A stretch of DNA of 64,000 nt, from positions 35,571,200 to 35,635,199 of the forward strand of contig CM067067.1 of the NCBI GenBank assembly GCA_033980235.1. The letters are read 5' to 3'. The notes under the pieces were generated by a model that saw nothing but the letters and a program-made list of their open reading frames with translations, was not told the origin of the DNA and did not search any database. The translations under genes and the position numbers were made by a program. Source of the stretch: Diadema setosum. Taxonomy: Eukaryota; Echinodermata; Echinoidea; Diadematoida; Diadematidae. This document shows positions 23,779-36,009 of this stretch, one piece after another; the first letter of the stretch is position 1, and each line of letters starts with the position of its first letter.

Positions 23779-23842
23779 CTTGCTTCCAAAAGGTGGTAAA
23801 TTCATCATTTTTCAATGGATTTAGCACCTTTTTGGAAGCAAG
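23779..23842. mobile_element. Short hairpin element embedded in microsatellite
   Basis: Arms of about 28 bp: CTTGCTTCCAAAA...GGT.TAAAT.CAT on the left, its complement ending TTTTTGGAAGCAAG on the right, and a loop of only a few bases. TG repeats lie immediately left and GA/TA repeats immediately right. It looks like a tiny terminal-inverted-repeat element or its relic. Confidence 0.6.
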
Positions 23843-23854
23843 TTCTTCTTATAC

Positions 23855-23990
23855 AGATAAAGAGAGAGAAAGAGAAATAGAGAAACAGAAAAACATATAT
23901 ATATATACATATATATAGATAGATAAAGAGAGAAAGAGAGAGAGTGAGAGAGAGAGAAGAGAGGGGAGAGATTGAGAATAGAGAGGGAAT
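23855..23990 (+). repeat. (GA)n / (TA)n purine-rich microsatellite
   Basis: gagagagaaagag and atatata blocks alternate, then a long gagagag run. Confidence 0.85.
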
Positions 23991-24127
23991 AAGAGAAATA
24001 AGTCAGAAAATGGGCATACATGATTTCCTGTTCAGCTTAAACTTGCATACTCCCATTAAAAAATCTTTTATAAATACACAAACAATATATTTACCCTTAC
24101 TCTGCATTTTTCTTTGCCAACCCCCCA

Positions 24128-24168
24128 AAAAACAAAACAAAACAAAACAAAACAAAGAAACAAAGGGA
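24128..24168 (+). repeat. (AAAAC)n microsatellite
   Basis: About six aaaac units. Confidence 0.85.
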
Positions 24169-27039
24169 GACGATATATTCTCATTTATGATTATTACTCG
24201 TGATCTGTAAAGAAAAAAATACTAAATTGGTCTATGTACTCTCTGTGTTAAGGACTTGGATGTACGAATCTCAGAGTTTTCCAGGTATATTTTGATCCTC
24301 TGGTTGTGATTTTTAATGTGTAAAACAATTTGGAATTACAGTTCAAGTTCTTTGGAGATGAAGGAAGTACTAACAACTTTTATTTAAAATATTTAGGATA
24401 GTGCAGCAAAATATGTATAAGGAGCTCTTGCAGGGTGGCAGACTATAGTTTTTTGCGCTCAATATTCATTATTGTCATTATTCCATAATCTAAAGCAAAT
24501 ATCTTATAACCTCTTGTACGGTTGTGTATACGTGTATTTTTGCTTTTTCTTCCAGCTTTATCTTTCTTGAAAAATTACCGAGAAAGCGATACTATTTTCA
24601 AATGGGAAATTGTCCAAAGTCAGTAGCGGGTCAAGATTTGACAAAGCCAAGACGAATCCTAAAATGAACTTGGTTCTTTAATACAAAAATATCATCTCAC
24701 ATTAATCTTCCTACGACACCTATCACTGGCTGTGGTACAATGTTGGTATGCATACCACATATGTCGCTTAGCAACTCCGCGTTTACTTTGCACACACAGT
24801 GACATTTACAAATTCGCCTTCCCGCCATAACCATTGAACGAGTAAAAAAACAAACAAACCCCCAAAACCTAAAAACATTGAGCTCTGACACACTACAGGA
24901 TATTTTGTGTTTTTATCTTCAATACTGTACACTGGAAATGAATATTGAAGAATGATAATACGAGAGTCATGCCCGTTTACCAAAGGACGTCATACTCTGG
25001 TTGCCATGGCGATCATGTTGTATTTATAGGATACCAAGATGACTGTGAAATTGGGAACTATCAGATATTCTTTCTCATGGCTCTTTTTTTTTATTCGGGT
25101 ATTTATGCTAAATTGTTTTAATTTAAGATCTTTGGTAAACTATTTTGTTCTCAACATTGTGTGAATTTTGTGTATGTGTAATACTGTATATTTCCTTCAT
25201 ATAATGAATATTAAAAACTTTTCATAAAAGAAACTTTGGAGAAATTAAACTTAAAAATTGAGTTATTTTGATTTTTTTATTACAATGTTGACTTATTTTG
25301 AATGCACTTGTAAATCCCCTTCGCAAATTGATTTAATTTAATTGTATGGCATTATTTACATTTTTTTTTTAATCAACATAATCAAACATAACAAATATGA
25401 TACTCATTATAGCTAGTTTCTACAATTTCAACAATTTTTTGATTACACATACATCTGTGACATAATTACAGTACATGTGTTATAAATTACCGTACAGAAC
25501 GGTCGCAATTATGTAGGCCTATGATTATATATGCCACTCATCAATAGTTTTATATCTTTTGATGTGCTTATCCGAAAGAAATTGTAATCCGTATCACGTC
25601 TTGCTCACATAATTTCTGACCTATTTGGCTTTTGGGAAGATTAACGCCTAACATTACTGATGCATGAAAGCCTTCACACTTTTGATATCATTTCTTCAAA
25701 AGAATTTATGTCAGTTTATGCTCACAGCTTATTTAGTGGGGCGAAGATTCATTTCTTTTCTTGTATTCTTTCTCTTCTTCTTTCAGTAAGAGAACAAATA
25801 CTACAGTAGTCATGTCATATTACATAGTCCTAATCAAATCTTATCTGAATCCCTATAACCCTATAGCTGTCATTAATAGTGTTCTGCATGTATATGCTGA
25901 ACTCAATAGGACTTTACCCTTGTGAAAACAAGTACAATTTTGACAATTTTCAACGAAAGACAATTACAACTCAGAAAGTATTTCATATTCATATCAAATA
26001 AGAATAATAAAGTTACTTGATTTAGACTATCACCACGAAGTAGCCGAGCCGATTTTATGATTTCAGTAGTTTTTTTTTTATTTCTCCAGACACTATACTA
26101 TAAGCTTGCCAGTCATACATTGTTCCACTCTCTTGCAAATGAATGGGAAAAATCATACAAAATAATCACTGACCACAATTAGATAAACACCATTTTTTTG
26201 TTCGTAAGTAGATGAACCCTCGATTTCTTTTATCCAGGGAACTTACTAATTGTACAAGCTCTGTCTTTTTTTTTTGCAAGTTCCCTTCACATTCCTTACT
26301 TTACTGTGTAGTGCAATTCAAACTCTGCAGTGATTTCATGAGGATCAAAATGTTTGTATGTTATGATTGTGTATCCATATTGGCATGTATGTGCATATAA
26401 TTTTTTTGTTAAACTATTGTTTTTACTGCATGCCATTTCACTTTCTTGTGCAAATCGTCAATGTTGCTTTGCAACAATTTTATATTATTTGGATATGGAA
26501 TTAGATAAGTTTAAATTAAATCAAATGAAACTTGGATGCGGTCTGCAGTAATACATTAAAGTCAGTTGATGTTTGTGGTGAATAATTTGCTGTGGAACAT
26601 TCTTCCTAATGATGCAACCATCAGACCATATTTGCATTACATTTGTTTAATTAACACGAAAGCTGTGTGCATCAATAAATCTGCAAACATGAAGCGTGAA
26701 CAACTTACGACTCCAGTTAGGCCAATCTATCATGTTAATGGCGCAGGAAGTTCGTATTATTTATTCATTTCAATTTAATTAAATTCAAACTTTGATTTTA
26801 CTCTTTTTTTTTGCAATAGAATGTACTAAGAAATGTGTGAAATTTCACATGTATTTCATCAAATGATACACTGGCAATCAAAGAATAACAACATGTTGAT
26901 TGTCATGGTAAAAGGACATACATATACAATTACTAGAGGAGACATACTTTGAAAATACGGCCATTCACTGTCGTCTCTGCCCAGTTGCATAACGCTATAC
27001 GACTTAGCACAGTTTTGGTGATTTGTTTTTCATAAAAAT
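24169..27039. other. Long AT-rich intergenic stretch, nothing recognised
   Basis: 2.9 kb with no gene, palindrome or tandem repeat that I could support. It is the longest featureless block in the window. Short open frames are Leu/Phe/Ile-rich and fit AT-rich chance sequence. Confidence 0.5.
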
Positions 27040-27262
27040 ATGCTTGTAGCACAAGCGCGGGCCGCGATTTGGTTTGCGGTGAGTGTAGTGAGGAGAGGGG
27101 CACAGCTCTCCCGGTCGGTCCAACATACCCGGTATAGAAGCCCCAAGCCCCCACAGGGCATTTGACAACTGGCTTCTGTCTGTAGTCCATACACCCATCT
27201 ATCACGCTCGTCGTCGACCAGGAACGAAGACGCGGCACATCGTCTCACCCCCCCCCCCCCCC
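27040..27262. promoter_or_regulatory. GC-rich island ending in a poly-C run
   Basis: agcgcgggccgcgatttggt through gacgcggcacatcgtctcac, then about 15 consecutive C. Overlapping frames on the minus strand have no family signature. Candidate regulatory island. Confidence 0.3.
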
Positions 27263-27360
27263 AGTTTTCTTCTTCATCTTTTTATCCGCGCTCGAATTCG
27301 TGTAAGAGGAGAAGCGTAGAAAGCACAATATACGAAGAGGAATAAGAAAGCGAGGAATTT

Positions 27361-27366
27361 CAAAAA

Positions 27367-27398
<32 letters not shown>
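27361..27398 (+). repeat. (GA)n microsatellite
   Basis: Clean GA run. A second, shorter one is at about 27504-27520. Confidence 0.85.
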
Positions 27399-27401
<3 letters not shown>

Positions 27402-27841
27402 ACTTAAACAGTTGCCTTCCGTGGATAATGCACAGTTATCTTTTTTTTTTTTTTTTCCGCGCTCACGATATTCCTCTCTCAAACAAGCCTCCGGACTGTT
27501 TCGTAGAGAGAGAGAGAGAGAACGGGGAAGATATTTTAACGCAATGAACATAAATCATCATAAATCTTTCCTTAACATATACAATGTTCGAGCGACCTTA
27601 ATTTGATATTACAATATGAATGTTCCATCAATCTAGTGCATTCGGTGGTAGGTATTTGGGTTCATATACATAGCTAAACACACACACACAACACACACAA
27701 ATATAGACGTAGCTATATCTTTGCATATGAAGTTGTTTCATAAACTGGTCCCTTTGTTAAAGAAAGATTGATAGATGGGCTCCAGTGGAATAAAGCGACA
27801 AACGCATTGAAAGAAATAAGAAAAATCAACAGAAAGTGGAT

Positions 27842-28055
<214 letters not shown>

Positions 28056-28234
28056 TTATGTATAAAGAACGGTAGATCGACAAGGGAATTACTTTGTAAA
28101 ACATGGTTTCTAAAGTTTAAAAAAAATGTTTTGTAAACTAGTCTCTTTGTGGGGGAAGACCTGGAAAGCAAGGTCAAGGAGAGCGAGAGAGAGAGAAAGA
28201 GATTGAAAGAGACATGACAGATATATATATATAT

Positions 28235-28477
28235 GAAGAGTTTGTTTGCAAAAACCGATAAGTCCATATTTGTCAAATGGAGATATGGCGATTAAAGGTC
28301 AAGAAAAATAAAGAGAATAATGAGAAAATTTTTGCTTCTTTTGACCATAATTTCAAAAATGTACCTTTATGTGTAGTGACCAATATATCATTTAAAAGGT
28401 ATTATTTTGTATTTTATGACAGATACCGTACTTCAAAATCTTCAAAAATGGACTTATCGGTTTTTGCAAACAAACTC

Positions 28478-28480
<3 letters not shown>
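28235..28480. mobile_element. Terminal-inverted-repeat element flanked by (TA)n
   Basis: A perfect 33-bp terminal inverted repeat starts GAAGAGTTTGTTTGCAAAAA at 28235 and ends with its complement at 28480. The 180-bp interior has no coding frame. (TA)n lies directly on both sides, long on the right. This fits a TA-targeting MITE (Tc1/mariner type) in a TA microsatellite. Confidence 0.8.

Positions 28481-28524
<44 letters not shown>
28481..28524 (+). repeat. (TA)n microsatellite
   Basis: About 22 TA units directly abutting the right terminal repeat of the element at 28235-28480. Confidence 0.93.
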
Positions 28525-28528
<4 letters not shown>

Positions 28529-29549
28529 GTAGATGTATAGAAAGAAGAATTTATATAAGAGAGATGAATTGGGCAGAGGGGTGGGGGAGGAAGATAAATA
28601 GCGTCGCTGATGACGGAAAGACTGATGATCTTGGAATTACGAGAAGCTGTGCTTAGTTTGTTGTTCGGTGCTAGATCTGCGAGTTCGTCGGGTTGCCGAG
28701 AAGAGCGACGCCATGAGTTTTCGATTTTAGACAGAAATCTTGACAGAAAAAAAGAAAGTCAAAATAGAAATCACGCATGATAATAGCAACTGGAAGTGAG
28801 TGTAAAAACGCAAATATGCCTTATGTTATATATTAACGCGACCATGGTGATGTAAACGTTGTCACGGATCACAGCGATACTTGGGATATTTTGCAAAGTG
28901 AACCAAGTACCTTGTTATGTTTGTAGATTACCTAGCTAAATTCCTGTGATGAGCTAATTCCTTTTTCTCCCTTTTCTTTTCCTGTATCATGCTGTATATT
29001 TGTTACAATTATCATGCGTGGTTAGAGTAAAAAGTCATTCATATAGAGTTTTATTAACTTAATAGTTACATGGATCTAATTATCGAAATATAAGCATAAT
29101 TGAATAGGTACCTAAATCTGTCCGTCTGATAGACATCTTTAAATGTGTTAAATGTATAATGAATTTTCTTTCGATTATCTTAAAAGATCAATGACAATTT
29201 GTCGACAAGTATATTTGTTAGTCAAATAATTGATATTTTGAGAGCACCCTGAGCAGTAACGGGAACTTATGATTTTTCTGAATTGAAGTGAGGTATCTCA
29301 GATGTTGTTGATACTCAGATCAAGAAATTGCCCGAATTCTTTCTTTTTTCCTTGAAACAGGTAAGATCTCTTAGATTAACTTTTGAGATGACCCTTGCGT
29401 AAATTCTTTGCCTTGTGATTTGTACCTGCCAACCACACCTGTAAGGTACGGAAAATATATTAGGAGTACGTAGAAATAATTGGATGAGGAATTGCCTTGG
29501 GTTTCGGAGGATGATAATTGTTTAAGAGGAGACACACGTGCCCCTTGAT
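28525..29549. other. Intergenic, nothing recognised
   Basis: 28570-28720 is somewhat GC-richer (gcgtcgctgatgacggaaag, gagttcgtcgggttgccgag); the rest is AT-rich. Confidence 0.4.
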
Positions 29550-29990
29550 TACTCCGTTCTAAACGTTAATACCGTTCTTTTCCTTTCGGCTCGAGATCCA
29601 AGGTATTTATCAACTCCTTGTAATGGAAAAATTGGAAGTTGTAAGTGGATACGCGACCCTCGGAACAAACACATCTCGGACGGGAACTCTCTCCCGTAGC
29701 CAGACCGCCGAAATATCCAACGGGGGTGCAATGATATCCCAGGTCCATGCATCATTCTGCTGTCGCTTTGATTGCCAATTTGCGGTGTAATCTCACGTTT
29801 CTGCCACCCACAAGCCTGGCATGCTATTACTGCAACTCGGGCGCGAAGTTTGAAACTCGAGCGTCTTTTTTTACGCAATGCCCTCTGCGTGAAGACGATT
29901 TTGTCTCTTACGGGCGTGTATATTTTCGTACATAGACAAAATGGGGGAGGTAACTGCGCAAGAGTGTTTGTTAGTCTGTGAGCATCGTTT
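29550..29990. promoter_or_regulatory. GC-richer island with a 150-codon orphan frame
   Basis: Repeat-free, GC-richer block (ggatacgcgaccctcgg, tcgggcgcgaagtttgaaac). The minus strand is open for 150 codons (29549-30001, starts MPERNDAHRLT) without low-complexity bias. The plus strand is also open over part of it, and neither frame resembles a known family. More likely a conserved non-coding island than a gene, but an exon cannot be excluded. Confidence 0.3.
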
Positions 29991-31502
29991 CTTTCAGGCA
30001 CATTTATTTCATTACTACAAAACTTTTGATCAAGAATTAACCCGAAGGTTTTGTGTCAGGGAAACGGTTTCGCTAACCTAAGAAATCTGAACAAGTCACC
30101 GAACGAACCCATTTACGACGCCAATGGCTTGACTGCATTTCAGTGGAGTCCAATTAAGATATTGTCCTCGAAAGTTGTAATATAGCATGGCAGGTCTGAT
30201 CTCACGCCAATCGAGCTGGACAGGTGAGGAGTGTGCACTGGTCTTCTACAGCAATTTGTATAGTCCTATCATGTATTCGATCCTCATGATGATGATTTCT
30301 TTTTCTTTGGTGTTTTCAAAGATTTAACTCTCTTTGCACAGCAAGAATCAGCATTATTCCATTTCAGGCTTTCCGTCTCTTGAATACTATCCGTGAATAC
30401 TGCATATAATCATCTTGTCTCAGGTACTTTTTTTTTTTGTTCTAGAAAGTCATCACATCACAAAAGGAATTAAGAATGCAGTAGTACATACGGCCTCAAA
30501 ATTCTCCATAAACAACGACGTAAAAATCGACAAGGTTACCTTCTTAATAGCACTTGTCAAACTTTCATGGTTACGTGTGTCTTTATCTAAAGGAAGACAT
30601 TACAGTGTTGTGACTCAGGACCATTCAGGAAAATGCAAATATATGCCCATCAAAAACAAACAAACAAACAAACAAACAACCTCTTCACTCTTCCAGGGTT
30701 GCTAAAGAATCTTCAACGGCTTCTATTGATGAGTGGTTGTACATTGTGCCTTATTTGTTTTATAGTTAATCACACCACGTCTCGTCATTTGATGGTTGTA
30801 ATGGTAATGAGCGCGCCTCTGAGGGGTCGTCTGCTGTCTGTTCATGACAACACATTGATAACATCTGCTTGTTGCTGAGATAAATTCCTGTCCAGGTTTC
30901 GATCCTCATCCATTAACTTGATTAAGATACTTTCCTATCACTTACTATTCACTGGTTACCGGTTGAGAAACGAGCGATATTCATAGAAATTCATACGCCT
31001 CAGAGCACCAAACAAACGCCAAACTAAATCTCCAACCTAATTACCAGAACTTGTTAACCAAAAGTTCTCTAACATGCAGCTTTCGACCAAGACATTTGTG
31101 GACTTATTCTGCTAACATGCACACGCATAGCAACCGATTGTTGGTAGCCTCAGATCGGAAGCTTTGGAATTAATTAATGCTGGTATACACTTCGTCCTCC
31201 TTGGAGAGATTAAAAAAAAAACCTCTTAAGACTTGTTTGCTATCCCTGTATAATCAATTTATGTATACATCATGTTCACAATTGAATAGTGAATATTATG
31301 CGTTATACAATTTTGAAATGTTCATTAGTATCGCTCTCATTATCATTATCTCTTAGTTGTCTCAAGTTTTGGGAACACTTTATCAACAATTTGTTTTAAA
31401 ACAAAGTATTTGTCTCCATATAATACTTACTTCTACACGAACCATAGTCCTTATCTTTTTCTCGATGACATGAGGATATTACCTGTTTTTATTCTATTTT
31501 TT
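29991..31502. other. Intergenic, nothing recognised
   Basis: Mixed composition; (AAAC)n patch at 30654-30678. No gene seen. Confidence 0.45.
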
Positions 31503-31925
31503 ATTTCAAGATTTTAAAAAACATATTGCTCATTTTCTCTCATCCATGTGGTTGGGTTCGACGCATGGCTAGGATAACCTGCATGTATTATATTCTAATC
31601 AATCTCTATCAAGAATAACTCGTATAAAAATCGAGGTTTAACCAAAAAAATAACTGATAAATTTCTTTAAAGTCTACATACATCACTGCGTTGGAAGAAA
31701 CAAAGAACGTTTTAATTTCAAGATTTTAAAAAACATATTGCTCATTTTCTCTCATCCATGTGGTTGGGTTCGACGCATGGCTATAGGTATCCTGCATGTA
31801 TTATATTCTAATCACTCTCTATCAAGAATAACTCGAATAAAAATCGAGGTTTAACCAAAAAAATAACTGATAAATTTCTTTAAGTCTACATACATCACTG
31901 CGTTGGAAGAAACAAAGCACGTTTG
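31503..31925 (+). repeat. Tandem duplication, unit about 212 bp, two copies
   Basis: Copy 1 is 31503-31714 and copy 2 is 31715-31925. Shared text includes ttggaagaaacaaag and ggttgggttcgacgcatggc, with only a handful of substitutions and small indels. The high similarity implies a recent local duplication. Confidence 0.92.
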
Positions 31926-33663
31926 TTTGTTTTTTGTTTGTTTGTTTTTTTTTAAAGAGCAAGCACAGCTGAGAAGGACAGAATGAATCGCTTCAATCAA
32001 TGTTCTTTTCCTTTTTGACAAAGGTAATTATGTAACTGATTTTGAGACAAAAAACGGTCAAATGTACAACAGGGTAATGTCATAGATCACTGAATACAAG
32101 CCGGCAGAAATGTATCATCTTGTCGCAGTTTTTAACATTCAAATTAAAGACTACTGGAAAGAGGTAAACAAGTGTTGTGTGACCTAAAAAGATATGGATG
32201 GTGGTAATTAACAATTAGGTTAGGACAGTTATGTTTTCAGGTACTGCCGTTACAAGTGCCTATCAGCACTAGGATTAACTACCTAAGATCTTGACATGTT
32301 GTCCCCTTACCTCCATAGCCTTATGCTGACCGAAGAGGTCTGTGATTCCTGCAGAATACTGCCATATGTTATCCACTCTCAAACTACAGCTGCATTTTGT
32401 GTCTTTATTCGTCATCGTCAACATCATCACCATTATCGTTTTTCATTTTCCTTCAGATCGCGGTTGAATCAGACGATTTCCTCTTTGTTTCTTTGCGTGG
32501 GAAGCGATGAGGTAAGTCAGTGTTTGCAGTCGAACGATATCTCTTCGTGCCCTGACCTTTCCCGCGCGAACTCGTGGCACTGGCGGGAAACGAACGCCCT
32601 CAAACACCAATGAAAACGACTTGATGCCATAGCAACGATAGTCTTAGATGATGTCGATGTCTTTGTATAAAAGCATTGAAATGTTCCCTTTACTGAATTG
32701 AAGTTCAATTTCGATCGCAGCAAATTGATGACAATAAACGCATTGCTGAAGGTGAAGCATTTTGATGTTTTTATAGTTTTAAATCAAGTATTCAAAAAAA
32801 AAAAAACCACCAACATGCCGAGTGAAGTTAATTTTCGAAGATTCGATATGATCGTTCTAAGATACGGATGTTTAGAGTAACAGACAAGAGTATGCGTTTT
32901 TGCACTCTGAATTTCATGCCTCTTCTTATATCAGAAAAAAATGAGATGAGACTGTTAAAATAAACCTAAATCTGCATAAAATCATAAAGGCACTTCCACT
33001 AATTTGTCAATTTCAGAGAAAAAACAAGAACTTTAGTCCAAACCGTGTTGCAAATCTAAGTATCAATTGTAAAGTCAGTTATTAAGAGATATTTGAAGAT
33101 TCTTGAACATTACATAATATGGGCAAAAAAGGGTTCAAATAGAAACAAAGGTTTAATTCAAGTTATACAACACAATTGTTATCAAAAGTAGATAATAACA
33201 TAAGGTATAGAATGTAGAATAATCATGTGGTTTTTGGGACTGGATGAGCTAATGTGTAGAATGATAAGCATAAAAATTTTATTGTTTTGATATGAGTTTA
33301 TCAGTCAGATTGAAATAGATGAGCAGGGATTAAAAATGTAGGACCTTTCCATGTCAAGTTCTCATGACTATAACTGGACTAATGAAAGTATTCGATGCCT
33401 CAGAGTTTACATAGTAGTCTTCTTCATCAGGATACTTAGTGTTAACCGATCTGTACCATTTTAGCTTACATATTTCAAACGTCACAATATCTATCATCCA
33501 AAGAAACAAACATACTATTTTGATAAGTTATTGGGCTTCTTTTCTACCACCAAGTGAACACCGCAACCTGGTATTTTGAAAGAAAAACAAAACAAAGCAA
33601 ATACAACAACAGAACACACGGTATGTTCAATTAAATTTGAGTGTCGCAGGATGTGCTTCTGAA
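31926..33663. other. Intergenic; GC-richer patch at 32440-32620
   Basis: 32440-32620 is repeat-free and GC-richer (cctttcccgcgcgaactcgt, ggcgggaaacgaacgccctc) and could be regulatory. The rest is AT-rich. An AAAACAAAGCAAATAC-type patch borders the next element. Confidence 0.35.
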
Positions 33664-33877
33664 GTTCCATGACATTTGCTCCAGCGACAATTGCCCCATG
33701 TACTATCTGCACGCTAAGCCAAACAAAAATCATACCCTCAAACATAACCCTTACCCTAATACTAATCCTCACATCAAACTAAACCTAAAACCCAATCAGA
33801 ACCCTATCAAACCGTAACCCTAAGTCCTTGAAGAAAAAAACCTCGGAGCAATTGTCACAGGAGCAAATTTCGTGTCA
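33664..33877 (+). mobile_element. Inverted-repeat element carrying degenerate telomere-type repeats, copy 1
   Basis: Left end gttccatgacatttgctcc then gcgacaattg; right end complementary (caattgtcacaggagcaaat). Between the arms lie several degenerate CCCTAA/CCTAAT units (cataacccttaccctaatac, accctaagtcc). Copy 2 at 50141-50350 has the same layout in the opposite orientation, including acgctaagccaa just inside one arm. Confidence 0.8.
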
Positions 33878-34780
33878 CCTCTTCTGAGAATTATAGCCAT
33901 AAAATTCTGTATGACTTTGCGAAATATTTTTTTCTTTTGAGATTGACATTGGATACCCCCTCCCCACACACACACATAATGAGTTGAAACGTGATGTGCA
34001 ATTGACTTGAAATTTCGATCATGTGCATGTACAAGAATGGTGCAATATCTACTTTATATTCATCATTATTGTTATCATCATAGTTTCGAGTGTGAGTTCT
34101 GGCTAGCGGTTGTCACTATAATGTGGGTAATTGATAGCACACATTGGCTTCCTTTTAGTCATTCCTCTTCTAACATGGCATATAGAACTATGCATTTCTA
34201 CTATTTTCATCGAAATGAGCTTGGTAAGTTATATAATGCTGTGACACGTTTTTATAGGTTTTGTGGGTTTTATTATCATCTGGTTACTTTTATTTTCCCG
34301 CTTGCGATTTATCATTACCAAATTGCAACAACTCTCGAAGTGATTCCAATATGTCCAGCAAAAGCCAGTTACGCCACCAACTGGGACACTATTCTGTTTA
34401 GATATGCAATAAAGACATGATGAGGTAATATAATCCTTCAGCAGATATATGTGGCATGAATGTACAAACATACAAGTATATGGGTGTACAGCTACTGTGA
34501 GGTTGTTGTCGAGACACTTGTGAGTTTGGAACACTTTTTACTCAGCGGTAGATGTGTTTAGTCAAACCGGTAAGCACGCCTTTTGAATTTCCTTGATAAA
34601 ATCAGCAATTACCGATATTGTATTTACTTAACGATAATCATTCATCGCCTATCGGCGAGGCGTAGAAAATTTTACACCTACTCAATCACGGCTAATATCG
34701 GAATGATAAACCCTGACAATTCAAATCATGCCATTGATACCTCTCACGTACTCGGGCATTTTGCTATCATATTTTCTGCT
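33878..34780. other. Intergenic, nothing recognised
   Basis: Overlapping open frames on both strands (34007-34420 plus, 34229-34534 minus) have no family signature. An aataaa occurs near 34410. Confidence 0.4.
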
Positions 34781-35346
34781 TTAAAGGGAAGGTAAACCCA
34801 AAAAGCAATGTGGATTGAGTGAAAGCAACAACATTAGCAGAACACATCAGTGAAAGTTTGAGGAAAATCGGACAATCGATACAAAAGTTATGAATTTTTA
34901 AAGTTTTGGTGTTGGAACCGCTGGATGAGGAGACTACTAGAGGATATGACGTATGAGTGGACTGCAATATAAACAACATATAAAGGAAAATCAACAAAAA
35001 TTCATTTTTCTAGCATTATGAAAGGGCACTTGCCTGATCGCTTTCAGAAAACAGGGGGAATAATTGCTACCCTTAACATTATGTCGTATCAAGTTGATGG
35101 AATTTGTGGTTTTCATGAAAAATGAATTTTTGTGAAAATTTCTTTATATTTCCTTTATATTGTTGTCCTCTCATACGTCATAACCTCTAGTAGTCTCCTC
35201 ATCCAGCGGTTCCAACACCAAAACTTTAAAAATTCATAAATTTTGCATCGATTGTCCGATTTTCTTCAAACTTTCACTGATGTGTCCTACTAATATTGCT
35301 GCTTTCACTCAATCCACATTGCTCTTTGGGTTTACCTTCCCTTTAA
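34781..35346. mobile_element. TTAA fold-back element, family B (long palindrome)
   Basis: Begins TTAAAGGGAAGGTAAACC and ends with its complement, with TTAA at each edge (34781-34784, 35343-35346). The arms pair for roughly 225 bp around an interior of about 110 bp. By eye I count about nine mismatches over the first 175 bases, so the element is young or conserved. No coding capacity. The 76-codon frame in one arm is incidental. Confidence 0.92.
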
Positions 35347-36009
35347 TTGAAGGGAAATGGACGGTATTATTGTGTTTGTGATTATTAAGCAGATAATAAG
35401 ATGGTAAAATGAAAATGCGTCGCTGTGCTGTGCAACTTATGCCATACATTCTCATATAGGCGGAATGCAGAGCGAGTAGCTACAACATGATAATTTTCTC
35501 ATTCTAACTTGTAATGATAGTGTACAACCTGAAATGGTTAGGCATTTGGCAATTACTCTGTAGATTGTCCCATGAAAAAAACCAGAGCAAGGCGATAGTT
35601 CTTTCTTTTTTTATTCATATTATATTTGATCAAGCAGTCTCGATCGGTAAAGGTTCTCAATTTTATTCATAGGACTTCTTCTTAAGTCTACATTAAATGT
35701 ATTTTGTTCTCTTTGTGGCCATGTAATTAATATTCCAGTTAATAATAAGCGTACCTGAACTTAACCATTCTCATGCGACATTGTTACATTGTTCATTGAT
35801 GAGTGTATTAAGTATAAAACGAAAGACAAGTTAAAGCGAAATCGATATGCATGTAGATATATAGTTCAGTTAATTCATGACAGTAGGTGTTATGAATGAA
35901 AGCACCATTCCAAATGTAAAGTGCGTGTCAAATAAAGTTCATATTGCTAAAGGGTTGAAAACATTACAAAATGTGTTCGAAAAACAAAAACAGCAAATTA
36001 CGGAAGGAA
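35347..36009. other. AT-rich intergenic, nothing recognised
   Basis: No coding or repeat signal. Confidence 0.5.

Noticed and set aside
31553..31570. ggttgggttcgacgcatgg as a tRNA or SINE B box
   Set aside because: No A box at the right distance and no cloverleaf; the sequence is simply part of a tandem duplication.
34007..34420. 137-codon plus-strand frame
   Set aside because: No family resemblance, an overlapping open frame on the opposite strand, and AT-driven Tyr/Phe/His composition.
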